A DNA stretch of 64,000 bases from JBHOQS01 sp042408875 (GCA_042408875.1 JBHOQS010000007.1:1-64000), one strand, 5' to 3'. Positions 46,241 through 55,365 are shown, counted from the stretch's first letter. Notes: generated by a model not told the origin, from the letters alone. Numbers and translations: made by a program.

Positions 46241-47421
46241 ACCCAGTCACCGTCGCCGACATCACCGGCGTCGAGTTCCTCTGCCTCAAGCATATCCACC
46301 TCTTCGTCAGGCTCGGCCGCCCTGAACTCGCTCTCAGCGCCCAGGTCCTCGAAGGAGAGGAGCGCCCCCAGATCGGCCTGCTCGAAGAGGGCCGGCCACT
46401 CGTCTGCCGCCGGCAGCGCTACAGGCAGGCTGTGCAGCCAGCGGGTCACCGCCTCAGCGGGAGCGTGCATCAGCATGTAGTCCGGCTGCTCGTCCGACGG
46501 CACCGGCGGCGCACCCTGCCAGCCAGGGCTGTGCGCGCTAAACAGATGGTAGAGCAGGAGTAGTGTGAAGAGGTCAGGGCCGCCGAAGAGCACGCTCGAG
46601 AGCGCCGGCTGCGCCTCGATCAGCTCAGGGTGCTGCTCGCGCAGTCGGCGCAGGGATTCAGGATCGCGCAGGAGCTGAGCGATGTGCGCGGCGCGCTCAG
46701 GGCCGAGCGCAGCCTGATGCGCCCGCGCTGCCTCGTAGAAATACGCCGTCATGGCTGCCTCGGCCTGCGGAGCAGCTTCGATCGCCTCGCGGGCCGCCTC
46801 CTCTGCGGCGTCTACATCGAAGCAGACGGTCGAGGTCTCCGCGCTGCGGCACTCCTCAGGGATGAGCGCCCACAGCCGGTCGCGGGCGGTAGCAAAACGA
46901 CTGACATCCGGCTTCGGCAGGCCGGGGAGGTCGGGCGCCTCGCGCAGTTCATCAAGGAGGATGTCAGCGCGGCGGAACGTCCCCGACTCCTCGAGACTGC
47001 GCCACACGGTGCGCTGGCGCTCGATATGCTGACGCACCCGCTGCGCTAACTCCTGCCTGATTGCTTCCAGGGTCTGCTGGTGTCGCTCCGCTATCTGCAC
47101 ATACGTCTCGACCGCAGCCCAGTCGGCGCGATCGACCGCTGCCGTAGCCTCCTGCAGCGCGCTCTCCAGGGCGCGCTCGGTAGCCGCAGCGCGCTCGCGC
47201 AGCGATTCAACCGTGCTGGCCTCCTCAGGCTTGCTCGCATGGATGAGGGCATCGAGCTGTGAAGCATACTGTCCCGGCGCCGTCTGATAGTCGCGCAGCC
47301 AGTCGCGCACGCGGTCGAGCCGTGCCAGGTACTCCTGGGCACGACGCGCTTCAGGACTACCGAGCAGCGCACCGAGCCCGGTCTGCAGGCGGCGTAGCAC
47401 ACCTGGACCAATGCCTGTCAT
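46237..47421 (-). CDS. Helical protein with acidic tail, unknown
   Basis: 394 residues from the second ATG (47421), which has GGGAGG 6 nt upstream; an ATG two codons earlier has no spacing for it. Residues 60-150 are strongly coiled-coil (ATERALESALQEATAAVDRA). The middle is Ala/Glu-rich, and the last 35 residues are very acidic (EEVDMLEAEELDAG). No enzyme motif or signal peptide is seen and I do not recognise the family. It is convergent with thrC and divergent from capA. Confidence 0.65.
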   Translation of the reverse strand: MTGIGPGVLRRLQTGLGALLGSPEARRAQEYLARLDRVRDWLRDYQTAPGQYASQLDALIHASKPEEASTVESLRERAAATERALESALQEATAAVDRADWAAVETYVQIAERHQQTLEAIRQELAQRVRQHIERQRTVWRSLEESGTFRRADILLDELREAPDLPGLPKPDVSRFATARDRLWALIPEECRSAETSTVCFDVDAAEEAAREAIEAAPQAEAAMTAYFYEAARAHQAALGPERAAHIAQLLRDPESLRRLREQHPELIEAQPALSSVLFGGPDLFTLLLLYHLFSAHSPGWQGAPPVPSDEQPDYMLMHAPAEAVTRWLHSLPVALPAADEWPALFEQADLGALLSFEDLGAESEFRAAEPDEEVDMLEAEELDAGDVGDGDWV

Positions 47422-47519
47422 GGTCATCCTCCCTGCAGCGTCAGACTTCTGAGCAGGTGCACAGCCCTTTCCCTTTGCCCACTACCCTGGCCATTACTCT
47501 GCCGACAGCGCTTCTCCAA

Positions 47520-47593
47520 AGGAGGCGCGCCTCCTCTGAATACCCTGAGGTACAAGTACCTGGGGTACAAGTACCGGGGGTACAAGTACAATG
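47520..47593. repeat. 16-bp palindrome and three 15-bp tandem repeats in a divergent promoter region
   Basis: AGGAGGCGCGCCTCCT (47520-47535) is a perfect palindrome. It is followed by GGTACAAGTACCTGG, GGTACAAGTACCGGG and GGTACAAGTACAATG, three adjacent 15-bp units (47549-47593). The block lies between the divergent genes at 47421 and 47738 and could hold operators for either. The rest of the 316-bp gap shows no gene. Confidence 0.85.
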
Positions 47594-47737
47594 TATACCC
47601 AGGCGAGTTAGAACAACGCAAGAGCGTTGCGACGCGGAGTGCAGCGCAGGCTCGACCGGAGGTTATGCAGCGAGTTCCTGTGAGGGCGTGCGCGGGCTAC
47701 TGGGCGAAGCACTGGGAAATGGGAAAGAGGGTGACGG

Positions 47738-48898
47738 ATGACACCGAACCATGTTGGGCCTCTCTGCCTCTTTCTCTGCGGCGATGTGATGACGGGGCGG
47801 GGCATCGACCAGATCCTGCCCCATCCGGGGAATCCGGCACTGTATGAGCCGTACGTGCGCGACGCTCGCGAGTACGTGTGGCTGGCCGAGGCCCTGCACG
47901 GCCCGATCCCGCGGCCGGTGGACTTCGCCTATATCTGGGGCGATGCGCTGGCGGAACTCGAACGGTCCGGCACAGACGTGCGCATCATCAATCTTGAGAC
48001 CAGCATCACTTCGAGCGAGGACGCCTGGCCCGGCAAGGGCATCAACTACCGGATGCACCCGCAGAATATCGGCTGCCTGACCGCGGCCCGCATCGACTGC
48101 TGCTGCCTGGCCAACAACCACGTGCTGGACTGGGGCTACGCCGGCCTGGCAGAGACGCTCCAGACGCTGGATGCGGCTGGCATCGCCCGCGCAGGCGCGG
48201 GGCTCACCCTCGCAGACGCAGCGTCGCCGGCCACGCTCGATGTGCCGGGAAAGGGCCGCGTGCTGGTCTTCGCGTTCGGCTCGACCACGAGCGGCATCCC
48301 GCGCGCCTGGGGCGCCACAGAGGACCGCCCGGGCGTCAATCTCCTAAAGGACCTCTCTGAAGAAACCGCCAGGAGCATCGCCAGCGAGATGAGCCGGGCC
48401 AAGCAGCCCGGCGATGTGCTTGTGGCCTCGATCCACTGGGGACCCAACTGGGGCTACGAGATCCCCGACGAGCAGATCACCTTCGCACACCGGCTCATTG
48501 AGGGCGGCGTCGATATCGTCCACGGCCACTCGTCCCATCATGTGAAGGCAATTGAGGTGTACCGGGGCCAGCTGATCCTCTACGGTTGTGGGGATTTCCT
48601 GGACGACTACGAGGGCATCGGCGGGTACGAAGAGTTCCGGCCAGACCTGCGGCTGATGTACCTGGTGCGGCTCGACCCTGTGCAGGGCCGCCTGGTGGAG
48701 GTGCGGCTAGTGCCCTTGCAGACCTGGCAGCTACGGCTCCGGCGTGCCTTGGACGCCGACGTGCAGTGGCTCGCTGATCTGCTGAACAAGCTCGGCGCAC
48801 CGTTCGGCACACGCGTGGAGCGACAGCCCGACAACAGCCTGGCCTTGCGCTGGCACGAACGCTCGCCCGGCGGCCAGGCCTCAGGAAGCCATCGGTGA
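47738..48898 (+). CDS. CapA-family metallophosphatase-like protein
   Basis: 386 residues. The CapA (PGA_cap) motifs are FLCGDVMTGRGID at the start, IINLETSIT near residue 87, LANNHVLDWGYAGL, and GHSSHHVKAIEVYRGQLILY near residue 260. No signal sequence is visible, so it acts in the cytoplasm unless exported otherwise. CapA-like proteins were named from poly-gamma-glutamate capsule loci, but most members are uncharacterised. GAGGGTG precedes the ATG. Its 3' end overlaps the opposing gene by 18 bp. Confidence 0.85.
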   Translation: MTPNHVGPLCLFLCGDVMTGRGIDQILPHPGNPALYEPYVRDAREYVWLAEALHGPIPRPVDFAYIWGDALAELERSGTDVRIINLETSITSSEDAWPGKGINYRMHPQNIGCLTAARIDCCCLANNHVLDWGYAGLAETLQTLDAAGIARAGAGLTLADAASPATLDVPGKGRVLVFAFGSTTSGIPRAWGATEDRPGVNLLKDLSEETARSIASEMSRAKQPGDVLVASIHWGPNWGYEIPDEQITFAHRLIEGGVDIVHGHSSHHVKAIEVYRGQLILYGCGDFLDDYEGIGGYEEFRPDLRLMYLVRLDPVQGRLVEVRLVPLQTWQLRLRRALDADVQWLADLLNKLGAPFGTRVERQPDNSLALRWHERSPGGQASGSHR

Positions 48899-49945
48899 GC
48901 AGGCGATCCTGTTTTCGAGGCTCTTCATAAAGGCGCTGGCCGCATGGCCGGTGACGTCAATGCGTTGCGCCCGCTCGCTCAGCGACATACCGAACCCACC
49001 CCGCTCGCGCTCGGTGCAGTTCTGGGTGCACTGCACGGTGAGCAGGTAGGCCAGCCCGACGCAGATGCACCGGAGGTACCGTTCGGCGCGCTGTCCCTCC
49101 TGGACGGCGCGGGCGATCGCGTACGCCTCGTTGAGTCCCTCCAGGGCGCAGGCCACCGCCACGGAGATCTGCCGAGCCGGATGGCGCTCAACGTCCTCGT
49201 AGAAGCCCCAGCCGATAATGTGGTCGTGCAGGCGAAACACGTAGTCGGCCACCTGCTGCTTCAGCGCGGCGTCCGGCGTGCACGTAAACAAAAGGCGGCA
49301 GGCCTGGGACTGCCAGTTGGCGAAGAAGACGAGCAGGTCCGGTTCTACACGGCCGCGCTGGAAGTACTGCACATCGTAGTAGGAGAAAGCGCGCGCTGCG
49401 CTCTCCAGGCAGCGCGCGTCCCCGAGGTGGCGGTAGGCATCCAGCAAGGCGAGCATCGCCTCGCCGGCGTAGAGTTCCTCACCGTGGTCCGGCAGATCAC
49501 GGAAGTAGACCGTGTACGAGCCGTCTGGCCGCTGCTGCCGCAGGATGCCCTCGACCAGGCCGGCGATCGCCTGGCTCTGGTGGGGCGGCGGGGCGTACAG
49601 CAGCGCCAGGATCATAAAAGCACTGTGGGCGATCGAGGATGGCTCTCCCAGACGGCCCGGGTCGAGGATCAGGGACCCATCACGGTTTATCAGATATGCC
49701 AGGTAATGCCGCAGGGAAGTCTCGACGACCGGCCGGAGCTCATCCCGGCGCAGGAGCTGCTGGAGTAGCTCGATATCCCACACCGAGGCGATGTCGCGGA
49801 TGGGGCTCTTTTCGCGGACGAAGGCGTCGGCCTGCGGAAGATAGAGATACTCCAGCATGCCCGTGTCCGGGTTGATCATGCCTTTGTACCACTGATAGAT
49901 CAGCTCTAGGCGCTGGCGCAACAACTCGATCGTGTCTCGCGACAT
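48881..49945 (-). CDS. All-alpha (toroid-like) protein, unknown
   Basis: 354 residues made of repeated helix pairs with aromatic and glycine-rich turns (RQQRPDGSYTVYF, EELYAGEAMLALLDAYRH). This layout suggests an (alpha/alpha)6 barrel, as in sugar epimerases, uronyl hydrolases or terpene cyclases. No catalytic signature can be fixed. It is convergent with the CapA-like gene and lies beside a broken ROK gene, so a carbohydrate role is possible. AGGGAGGA lies 12 nt before the ATG. Confidence 0.65.
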   Translation of the reverse strand: MSRDTIELLRQRLELIYQWYKGMINPDTGMLEYLYLPQADAFVREKSPIRDIASVWDIELLQQLLRRDELRPVVETSLRHYLAYLINRDGSLILDPGRLGEPSSIAHSAFMILALLYAPPPHQSQAIAGLVEGILRQQRPDGSYTVYFRDLPDHGEELYAGEAMLALLDAYRHLGDARCLESAARAFSYYDVQYFQRGRVEPDLLVFFANWQSQACRLLFTCTPDAALKQQVADYVFRLHDHIIGWGFYEDVERHPARQISVAVACALEGLNEAYAIARAVQEGQRAERYLRCICVGLAYLLTVQCTQNCTERERGGFGMSLSERAQRIDVTGHAASAFMKSLENRIACSPMAS

Positions 49946-49969
49946 GGCCTCAGATGGTCCTCCCTATGC

Positions 49970-50025
49970 ACATCATTTTATAATTTTACGATTTAAATCT
50001 TACATTTAAGATACAATTCAAAAAG
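49970..50025. repeat. AT-rich leader with short repeats
   Basis: A 55-bp AT-rich stretch (TTTTATAATTTTACG, then TTAAATCTTACATTTAAG) lies directly upstream of the minus-strand gene at 49945. It contrasts with the GC-rich surroundings and probably holds that gene's promoter. Confidence 0.5.
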
Positions 50026-50074
50026 GCTGCACAGGTGCAATGGCCATCGCTCCTCTTGGTGTCCTCGGGGCGGG

Positions 50075-51046
50075 CTAGAGGGCGGACGCCCGGTCGAGGG
50101 CGGCCAACCCGGCGCCGACCAGCCCGGCGTCAGGGCCGAGCTGGGCCGGCAGGACCTGGAGCCCCTCGCGGATCGTGTGGCGGACCCGGGCGTAGATCGT
50201 CTCCTGCACGGGCTCGAACCAGAGCGGGCCGATGGCGGCGACACCGCCGCCGATGACGATCGCCTGGGGTTCAGCGCGTTGGCCAGGCTGGCAGCCTCAG
50301 CGCCTAGGTGCTGCACTCCCCGGCGGATCGCCTCGAGCGCCGCGGCGTCACCGGCGCGGGCGAGTACCGCGACCTGTTCCAGCGGCACCCGGCGGCGCGT
50401 CGGCAGCCTCGCCAGGCGGCAGTACTCCTGCTCGATGCGCGGCCCTGCTGCGTATGCCTCCAGACAGCCAATCTTCCCGCAGGTGCAGCGGCGGCCGCGG
50501 TGATGCAGCACCGTATGGCCGAGCAGGCCAGCCAGGCCGCGGGCCCCCTGGTAGAGCCGGCCGTCCAGGATCAACGCGCCGCCTACGCCAGTGCCCACCG
50601 CCAGGCAGATGACGTGGTCCAAGCCGCGGGCCGCGCCACGCCGGTGCTCGGCCAGGGCCATCGCGCGTCCATCGTTCAGCACGGCCACGGGGAGGCCGGT
50701 AGCGTCCTCCAGTCTCTGGCCCACCGGCGTGCCGGTCCAGCCCGGCACCAGGCCCGAGTACAACACCAGCCGTTGGCGGCTATCGATATGCCCGGTGGTG
50801 GAGACGCCTAGGCCGCGGATGTCGAGCCCCGATCCTATCGCATCACGCCGACGGTGCGTGATCGTAGCTGCCAGGCGCTGCTGCAGCGCCTCCCGGCCGT
50901 TCGCCGACGCAGTCGGAAACGCAGTACGGCAGTGCGGCTCGCCTGCTAGCGTGACTAGTGCCGCGGCAACCTTCGTCCCCCGATGTCGATTCCTGTCCTG
51001 TCCTATCCTGTCCTGTCCTGTCCTGTCCTATAGAGCATGCTTGCAT
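50075..51046 (-). pseudogene. ROK-family sugar kinase/regulator, broken by frameshifts
   Basis: The ROK fold is clear: IDIGG (nucleotide site) near the start, VLNDGRAMALAEHRRG, VGTGVGGALILDG and the zinc motif CTCGKIGCLEAYAAG. Three interruptions break it. Eight pentanucleotide repeats at 50991-51030 push the first codons out of frame. One base is missing in the G5 run around 50978-50982 (IDIGG to TKVAAALV). One G is missing in GGGG 50266-50269, after which the true frame reads AIVIGGGVAAIGPLW and stops at 50075. The likely start is ATG 51046. Confidence 0.75.
50991..51030. repeat. Eight-copy pentanucleotide repeat in the ROK gene
   Basis: TCCTG, TCCTG, TCCTA, four TCCTG and TCCTA form 40 bp of uninterrupted 5-bp units. 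On the minus strand it lies between the start codon (51046) and the IDIGG motif. Each unit added or lost shifts the frame, and one, four or seven copies would join ATG and IDIGG in frame. Confidence 0.92.
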
Positions 51047-51069
51047 CGCATCGCCTATCAGGCGGAGTA

Positions 51070-51130
51070 CGCAGGACGTACTGCGTACTGCGTAGAGACG
51101 CGAGACCATCGCGGCGCAGTCATTGCCGCG
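51070..51130. repeat. Dispersed repeat, copy 1, in a gene-free gap
   Basis: CGTACTGCGTAGAGAC (51084-51099) and the following G/C-rich stretch recur at 52293-52350. The gap 51047-51605 shows no convincing gene; its reading frames are short and repeat-derived. Confidence 0.6.
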
Positions 51131-51605
51131 CGGGAGTTGCTGTCGCCCTGAGCACGGACAGGCGAGGGCGCGGCGCTGCTACGCCCCTCTGCGTGTGCCA
51201 GGCTGGCGACAACAGGAGCCGCAGGCGGATATGCTGCACGCACGGGTGGTCTTCGACACTGAGGAGACCCTGGCGTATGCCCTGCGTCTAGCGTCCCGAT
51301 GAGGCCTGCTGGCGTGTAGGGCGTCCGGGGCGGAGCCGCATTGCGTTCAGCGAGGGCGAAAGGTTTTTGCCCTTACCAGTACGCGATACGCTGCACTATT
51401 GAGGCGTTGCTGCCCTGTACTGCCCGGCCTCGGCGATGCACATGTCATCTCAACTCCGGGGCATCCGCTGCGCATGTGAGGCAGCAGGGCGGGAGGTGCC
51501 GTCGAGCCTGCTGTGAGACAGCGGCCACGAGACAACGACGCCCGGCGGGATCATCCGCCGGGCGTGGTACGCTCGCGAAGGGGGCCTGACCTGGCTGCCA
51601 CAAGC

Positions 51606-52127
51606 TTACCAGCCGCGGCGCCAGGTCGTGTAGCTGTCAATATAAACGGAGCTTCCCAGCCGGCTCGAGGTGCTGGACCCTGAGTAGCTCCAGTCGCCGA
51701 TACGGCCACGGTAGTCGCCATAGGTGAAGCTGCCCACAGAGTAGGATGTGCCGGTCCCTGTCCAGCGATCGGAGCCCACGCGCCCGGAAACGTCAGAGTA
51801 CGTATACTGGCCGATGGTGGTGCTGGTCGTGTCTGCGGTGAAGTATTTGCCGTTCGCACGGCCGGAATAGCTCTCGTACCAGTAGCTACCGATCCGGCTG
51901 ATGGTGCCGGAATACGAATAGCCGGAGCCGGAGCAGGAGACGTAGATGTCGTTGCCCAGGACCGTATAAGTACAATCCGCCCATGCCGTTGCTGCCAGTA
52001 GCCCGAGCCCCGCGACCGCCAGCGCGCTGGCGATTAAGAGCCGGCGAAGGACATGCCTGTACACCTTAGTAGGTAGGTAATAGCAATAGGCAGGTAATAG
52101 CAGGGAATAGGTATAGCCACCCCACAT
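51606..52127 (-). CDS. Secreted Tyr/Ser/Gly-rich repeat protein, unknown
   Basis: 173 residues from ATG 52127, which has GGGAGG 7 nt upstream. A basic n-region leads to a signal sequence (LLIASALAVAGLGLLAATAWA, cleaved near residue 50). The mature part has about four repeats of 25 residues with the pattern GxYxYSDxxGRxG (GQYTYSDVSGRVG, GSFTYGDYRGRIG), rich in Tyr, Ser, Thr and Gly. This predicts an extracellular beta-repeat structure. I do not recognise the family. The codons before the signal sequence derive partly from short tandem repeats. Confidence 0.7.
   Translation of the reverse strand: MWGGYTYSLLLPAYCYYLPTKVYRHVLRRLLIASALAVAGLGLLAATAWADCTYTVLGNDIYVSCSGSGYSYSGTISRIGSYWYESYSGRANGKYFTADTTSTTIGQYTYSDVSGRVGSDRWTGTGTSYSVGSFTYGDYRGRIGDWSYSGSSTSSRLGSSVYIDSYTTWRRGW
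52071..52115. repeat. Short repeats in the 5' end of the secreted protein gene
   Basis: AGGTAATAGCA occurs at 52075-52085 and 52092-52102, with more ATAGG/GTAGG words around it. They fall within the first codons of the gene at 52127. Confidence 0.7.
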
Positions 52128-52289
52128 ACGTCAGCCTCCCGCGGGGCCTGCCCTGCACTCCTGTGCCCGCACCACCGCAGACCCCATCCCAGATGTGCCA
52201 CATCTACTGTATGGATACTGTGTGGCCTAAAACCCGGTGTACAGGCAAGGACCAGAAGACTCCCTCTGGGGTAGCAAAAAGTCCTAGTA

Positions 52290-52385
52290 CTACGTACTGC
52301 GTAGAGACACCAGACTACCCTTGGGCGCGGTCACTGCCTCGCGGTAGGGAACGGTGGCGAAGCTCACGCAGTACGCAGTACGTAG
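52290..52385. repeat. Dispersed repeat copy 2, flanked by 14-bp inverted repeats
   Basis: CTACGTACTGCGTA (52290-52303) and TACGCAGTACGTAG (52372-52385) are perfect inverted arms enclosing 68 bp. The inside resembles 51084-51130. The structure is that of a small noncoding element. The gap 52128-52414 shows no gene. Confidence 0.6.
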
Positions 52386-52414
52386 CACACAGTTCGCAAT
52401 TCGCGCTCCACCGC

Positions 52415-53806
52415 CTACTGGCTCAGGATCTGGTTCCCCAGCTGCACCGCCTGCGCGGTTGCCTCCACCAAGCCGGTCTCCCCGCGGAAGAACTTGGCCA
52501 GCTCGGTGTTCACCGTATTCAGCAATTCGGTGTAGCGGTGGTTCGCCGGCAGGCGGAGCGAGCCGGCGCCCTGCGGATACGCCTTGATCGTATTGGAGTA
52601 GATAGGATCGAACGATAGCAGCCTGGGATCCTCCCACACGTCCGTGCGGCCGCCCGGGCTGCCGGCGCCGCCGAACACCTGCTCGACGCCATTCTCCTTG
52701 TTCGTAACGAACTTGAGGTACTCCCAGCAGGCGGCCACCTTGTCCAGCTTGGTGATGCCCATGCCAGATCCAGACGCCTGGGTGCCGCGCCGGCCACCAG
52801 GCCCCTTCGGCATCAGGGCGATGCCCAGCTCGAAGGTGATCTCCTGCTGGCCCGGCTTCTTGTATTCGGCTACCAGGCCCGGCGTGGTGTGGTGCATCGC
52901 CAGCTTGCCCATGGCGAACAGGCCGCGCGGGCCGCCCAGACTGAGCGGCGCGCCCTGCACCTGCCGGAAGAGGCTGTCGATGACCTGGAACCTGGCCTGG
53001 GCGTCGTAGACGAACTGGAAGCCAGCCCGCGCCTCGGGCGAGTCGATCAGCACCCGCCGGCCGGCCTCATCCAGGAACTCCCCGCCGTGCTGGCGCACCC
53101 AGTAGGCCCCGAACTCGCTGAAGCCCCACGACGGCCACCAGCCCCATACATCCTCATCCTTCCTGGTCATCTTCTGGGCTGCTATGATCAGCTCGTCCTG
53201 GGTCCAGTTCCCATCGTCAGGGATGGTAATACCGGCCGCCCTGGTCATCGTCTTGTTATAGTACAGCACATTCGTGCCGTAATGGGCGTGAGTAGGCAGG
53301 GCGTACAGCTTGCCCTCTACAGTGAACGCATCCAGCATGGACTTGAAGTACGGCCGAAGGTCGAACTTCGCGTCCTTCTTGATCAGATCGTCCAAGGGCT
53401 TAAAGATGCCTTTGCTAGCCTGCTCGCGGCCGGCTACGCCATCGGCCAGGACCCCGAACCACGACATGTCCGGCAGCGTCCCGGCCACGGCCAGGACGGT
53501 CAGCTTCTCGCCCACGTTGGGCTGAGCGTCCACTAGATTCACAGTGATATTCGTCTGGGGCGTGAAGATCGTCTTCGCCTGGCGGTCGTAGAACTGGCTG
53601 TGCCCCGTCGGGCTGGCAACCCCGGCGCGAGTGAGCACTTCGATAGTGACGGGACCCGTGGTGGCGGGCTTGGCGGGCTCTGTCCCGCCGGGGCGGCAGG
53701 CCGTGAGGATGGCGCCTGCACCGCCAAGCGCGCCGCCCAGGACGACCGTCCGGCGCGTGACCCCCGACCGCATGTGACCGGCAACACAGCTAGCTCGTCC
53801 GCTCAT
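52415..53806 (-). CDS. Family-1 extracellular solute-binding lipoprotein
   Basis: About 463 residues from ATG 53806. The Tat-like signal (TRRTVVLGG) ends in the lipobox ILTAC. The mature part has the binding-protein layout with VEGKLYALPTHAHYGTNVLY and DEDVWGWWPSWGFSEFG. A C-terminal helix (FRGETGLVEATAQAVQLGN) closes it. It should bind a sugar or oligosaccharide outside the membrane. No transporter gene is adjacent. A start further upstream at 53878 is open but lacks support. Confidence 0.9.
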   Translation of the reverse strand: MSGRASCVAGHMRSGVTRRTVVLGGALGGAGAILTACRPGGTEPAKPATTGPVTIEVLTRAGVASPTGHSQFYDRQAKTIFTPQTNITVNLVDAQPNVGEKLTVLAVAGTLPDMSWFGVLADGVAGREQASKGIFKPLDDLIKKDAKFDLRPYFKSMLDAFTVEGKLYALPTHAHYGTNVLYYNKTMTRAAGITIPDDGNWTQDELIIAAQKMTRKDEDVWGWWPSWGFSEFGAYWVRQHGGEFLDEAGRRVLIDSPEARAGFQFVYDAQARFQVIDSLFRQVQGAPLSLGGPRGLFAMGKLAMHHTTPGLVAEYKKPGQQEITFELGIALMPKGPGGRRGTQASGSGMGITKLDKVAACWEYLKFVTNKENGVEQVFGGAGSPGGRTDVWEDPRLLSFDPIYSNTIKAYPQGAGSLRLPANHRYTELLNTVNTELAKFFRGETGLVEATAQAVQLGNQILSQ

Positions 53807-53958
53807 GGCCCTGTCTATGCTCCCTTCCGTTGCTTGTGCCCGGCGCACTCCCGCATGGCCCTGAAAGCCACGGTCCATCGCGCCGTGTGGTATGCCTTCC
53901 CTACTCTACCGTATGGGTGCAGGCGGTGCAAGCAGCGGCTACGCCTACACGCGGCGCC

Positions 53959-55311
53959 TCAGGTTACCTCCAGGGTGCTCAGCGGGTACCAGCCACTCGC
54001 CTCGCGGCCGGCGATAGCGAGGCGCACCGCCGGCTGATTGTCTGCGTCGACGATGCCGAGGGCCAGGGTGTACTGGCCGGGCTCCAGGGTGACTGGCACA
54101 ACCATCTGGGTGCGGACTGTGTGGCTGCCCGGCGTCCAGGCCCGCACTGACACCGGGGTGCGCAAGACCAGCCCGGCATCCGGCGCGTCTGCCAGGGAGA
54201 GGCCGGCGGGGGCCAGGTGTACGGCGACAGCGTAGTCCCGGTAGCAGGGCGCCACACCCACGTTCTCCACGTCCATGGACAGCTCGAACGGCTCCTCCCG
54301 CGCCACCTGGATCGGATGGCGCAGCGAGCGCAGCACGAAGCGGTAGCCGAGCCGGCGCAAGAACCGCTCGACCTCCTGGCGATACTGCTCCCCCTCGGGC
54401 AAGGGCTTGGATTTATTGTTCAGATACGACCCGTGCAGCTCCAGGGCGTAGTCGAAGATGAAGCGCACGTCCCACCCGCGCTGCGCCCACGTGCGCATAT
54501 CCCAGCAACTCTCCCAAGCCACCGGACCGTGCAGCCAGGCCTCGCGGGCGCCGGCTTTCTCGAGCTGCTGTTTATACAGATGCTCCATGTGGTTCCACGT
54601 GGGAGAAAAGCCTCCCAGGTCGCCCAGACAGTCCGCGCGCCAGCCCGTGCCGCGGGCCGTGGCGTAGGCGAGCATCTCCACATCGCCGATGAGCATCACC
54701 AGCGGCGTCCTGCGGAAGGCTGCCAGGTACGCATCAACGATCCGCTGGCGGCTGGCCAGGGTGGGCATGGGCACGCGCTGGCCAGAGCCCTGCACTTTGG
54801 TGCTGCCAAAGTGCCACTCGCCCCAGAGCCCTACGGAGCCGATATCCACCAGGGCCAGGTCCGGGTGCCCATCGTAGCGAGCACCCAGCTCCGCGATCAG
54901 GCGCAAGTGGCGGTCGAGGAAGAGCGGGTCGTCGTGATCTGGCGTCCAGTGGACCTGGCTCTCCTGGCCGTAAGAGTACCAGTAGCCGCGGCAGCCGGCC
55001 TCATACAGCCACTGCGGGCTGAAGAACTGCGCCGCGCCGGTGCCGGCGGTCATCACCCGAAAGGCTAGCTGCTGCCCGGCGCGCCGCGCCTGGTCGAGGG
55101 TCCGGTCGATCAGCTCGAAATTGATCTGCCCGTTGACCGGCTCGAGGTCTCTCCAGTACCAGCGGAAGTAGCAGGTGCTGCTGGGCAGCCCCTGCAAGGT
55201 GGGATCACGATCGGCAAAGGTATGAAACGTCTGCCACCCCATCCCGGGATTGGCCAGCAGATCATCGATCTCCCGCGGCTCGATGGTGACCAGCGTGCCC
55301 GTAGTACTCAT
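53959..55311 (-). CDS. DUF4832-type protein, possible glycoside hydrolase
   Basis: About 450 residues from ATG 55311 (an ATG five codons upstream is equally possible). DDLLANPGMGWQTFHTF and CYFRWYWRDLEPVNGQINF suggest a TIM-barrel related to GH-type beta-galactosidases. VDIGSVGLWGEWHFGS may hold a catalytic acid. A C-terminal beta-sandwich (DUF4832-like, from residue 330) follows. No signal peptide is evident. Its place between sugar-binding proteins supports a carbohydrate role. Confidence 0.7.
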   Translation of the reverse strand: MSTTGTLVTIEPREIDDLLANPGMGWQTFHTFADRDPTLQGLPSSTCYFRWYWRDLEPVNGQINFELIDRTLDQARRAGQQLAFRVMTAGTGAAQFFSPQWLYEAGCRGYWYSYGQESQVHWTPDHDDPLFLDRHLRLIAELGARYDGHPDLALVDIGSVGLWGEWHFGSTKVQGSGQRVPMPTLASRQRIVDAYLAAFRRTPLVMLIGDVEMLAYATARGTGWRADCLGDLGGFSPTWNHMEHLYKQQLEKAGAREAWLHGPVAWESCWDMRTWAQRGWDVRFIFDYALELHGSYLNNKSKPLPEGEQYRQEVERFLRRLGYRFVLRSLRHPIQVAREEPFELSMDVENVGVAPCYRDYAVAVHLAPAGLSLADAPDAGLVLRTPVSVRAWTPGSHTVRTQMVVPVTLEPGQYTLALGIVDADNQPAVRLAIAGREASGWYPLSTLEVT

Positions 55312-55327
55312 GGTGACCACATCCATC

Positions 55328-55365
55328 GTATGAGTAGTATGAGTGAGTATGAGAGCTCGTATGAG
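55328..55365. repeat. GTATGAG repeats upstream of the DUF4832-type gene
   Basis: GTATGAG occurs at 55328, 55337, 55347 and 55359, directly before the possible start codons at 55326 and 55311. Confidence 0.8.

Noticed and set aside
50843..51109. An 88-codon minus-strand frame containing repeated GQDRT
   Set aside because: This is the pentanucleotide repeat read in the wrong frame of the ROK gene; downstream residues match nothing, while the adjacent frame gives ROK sequence.
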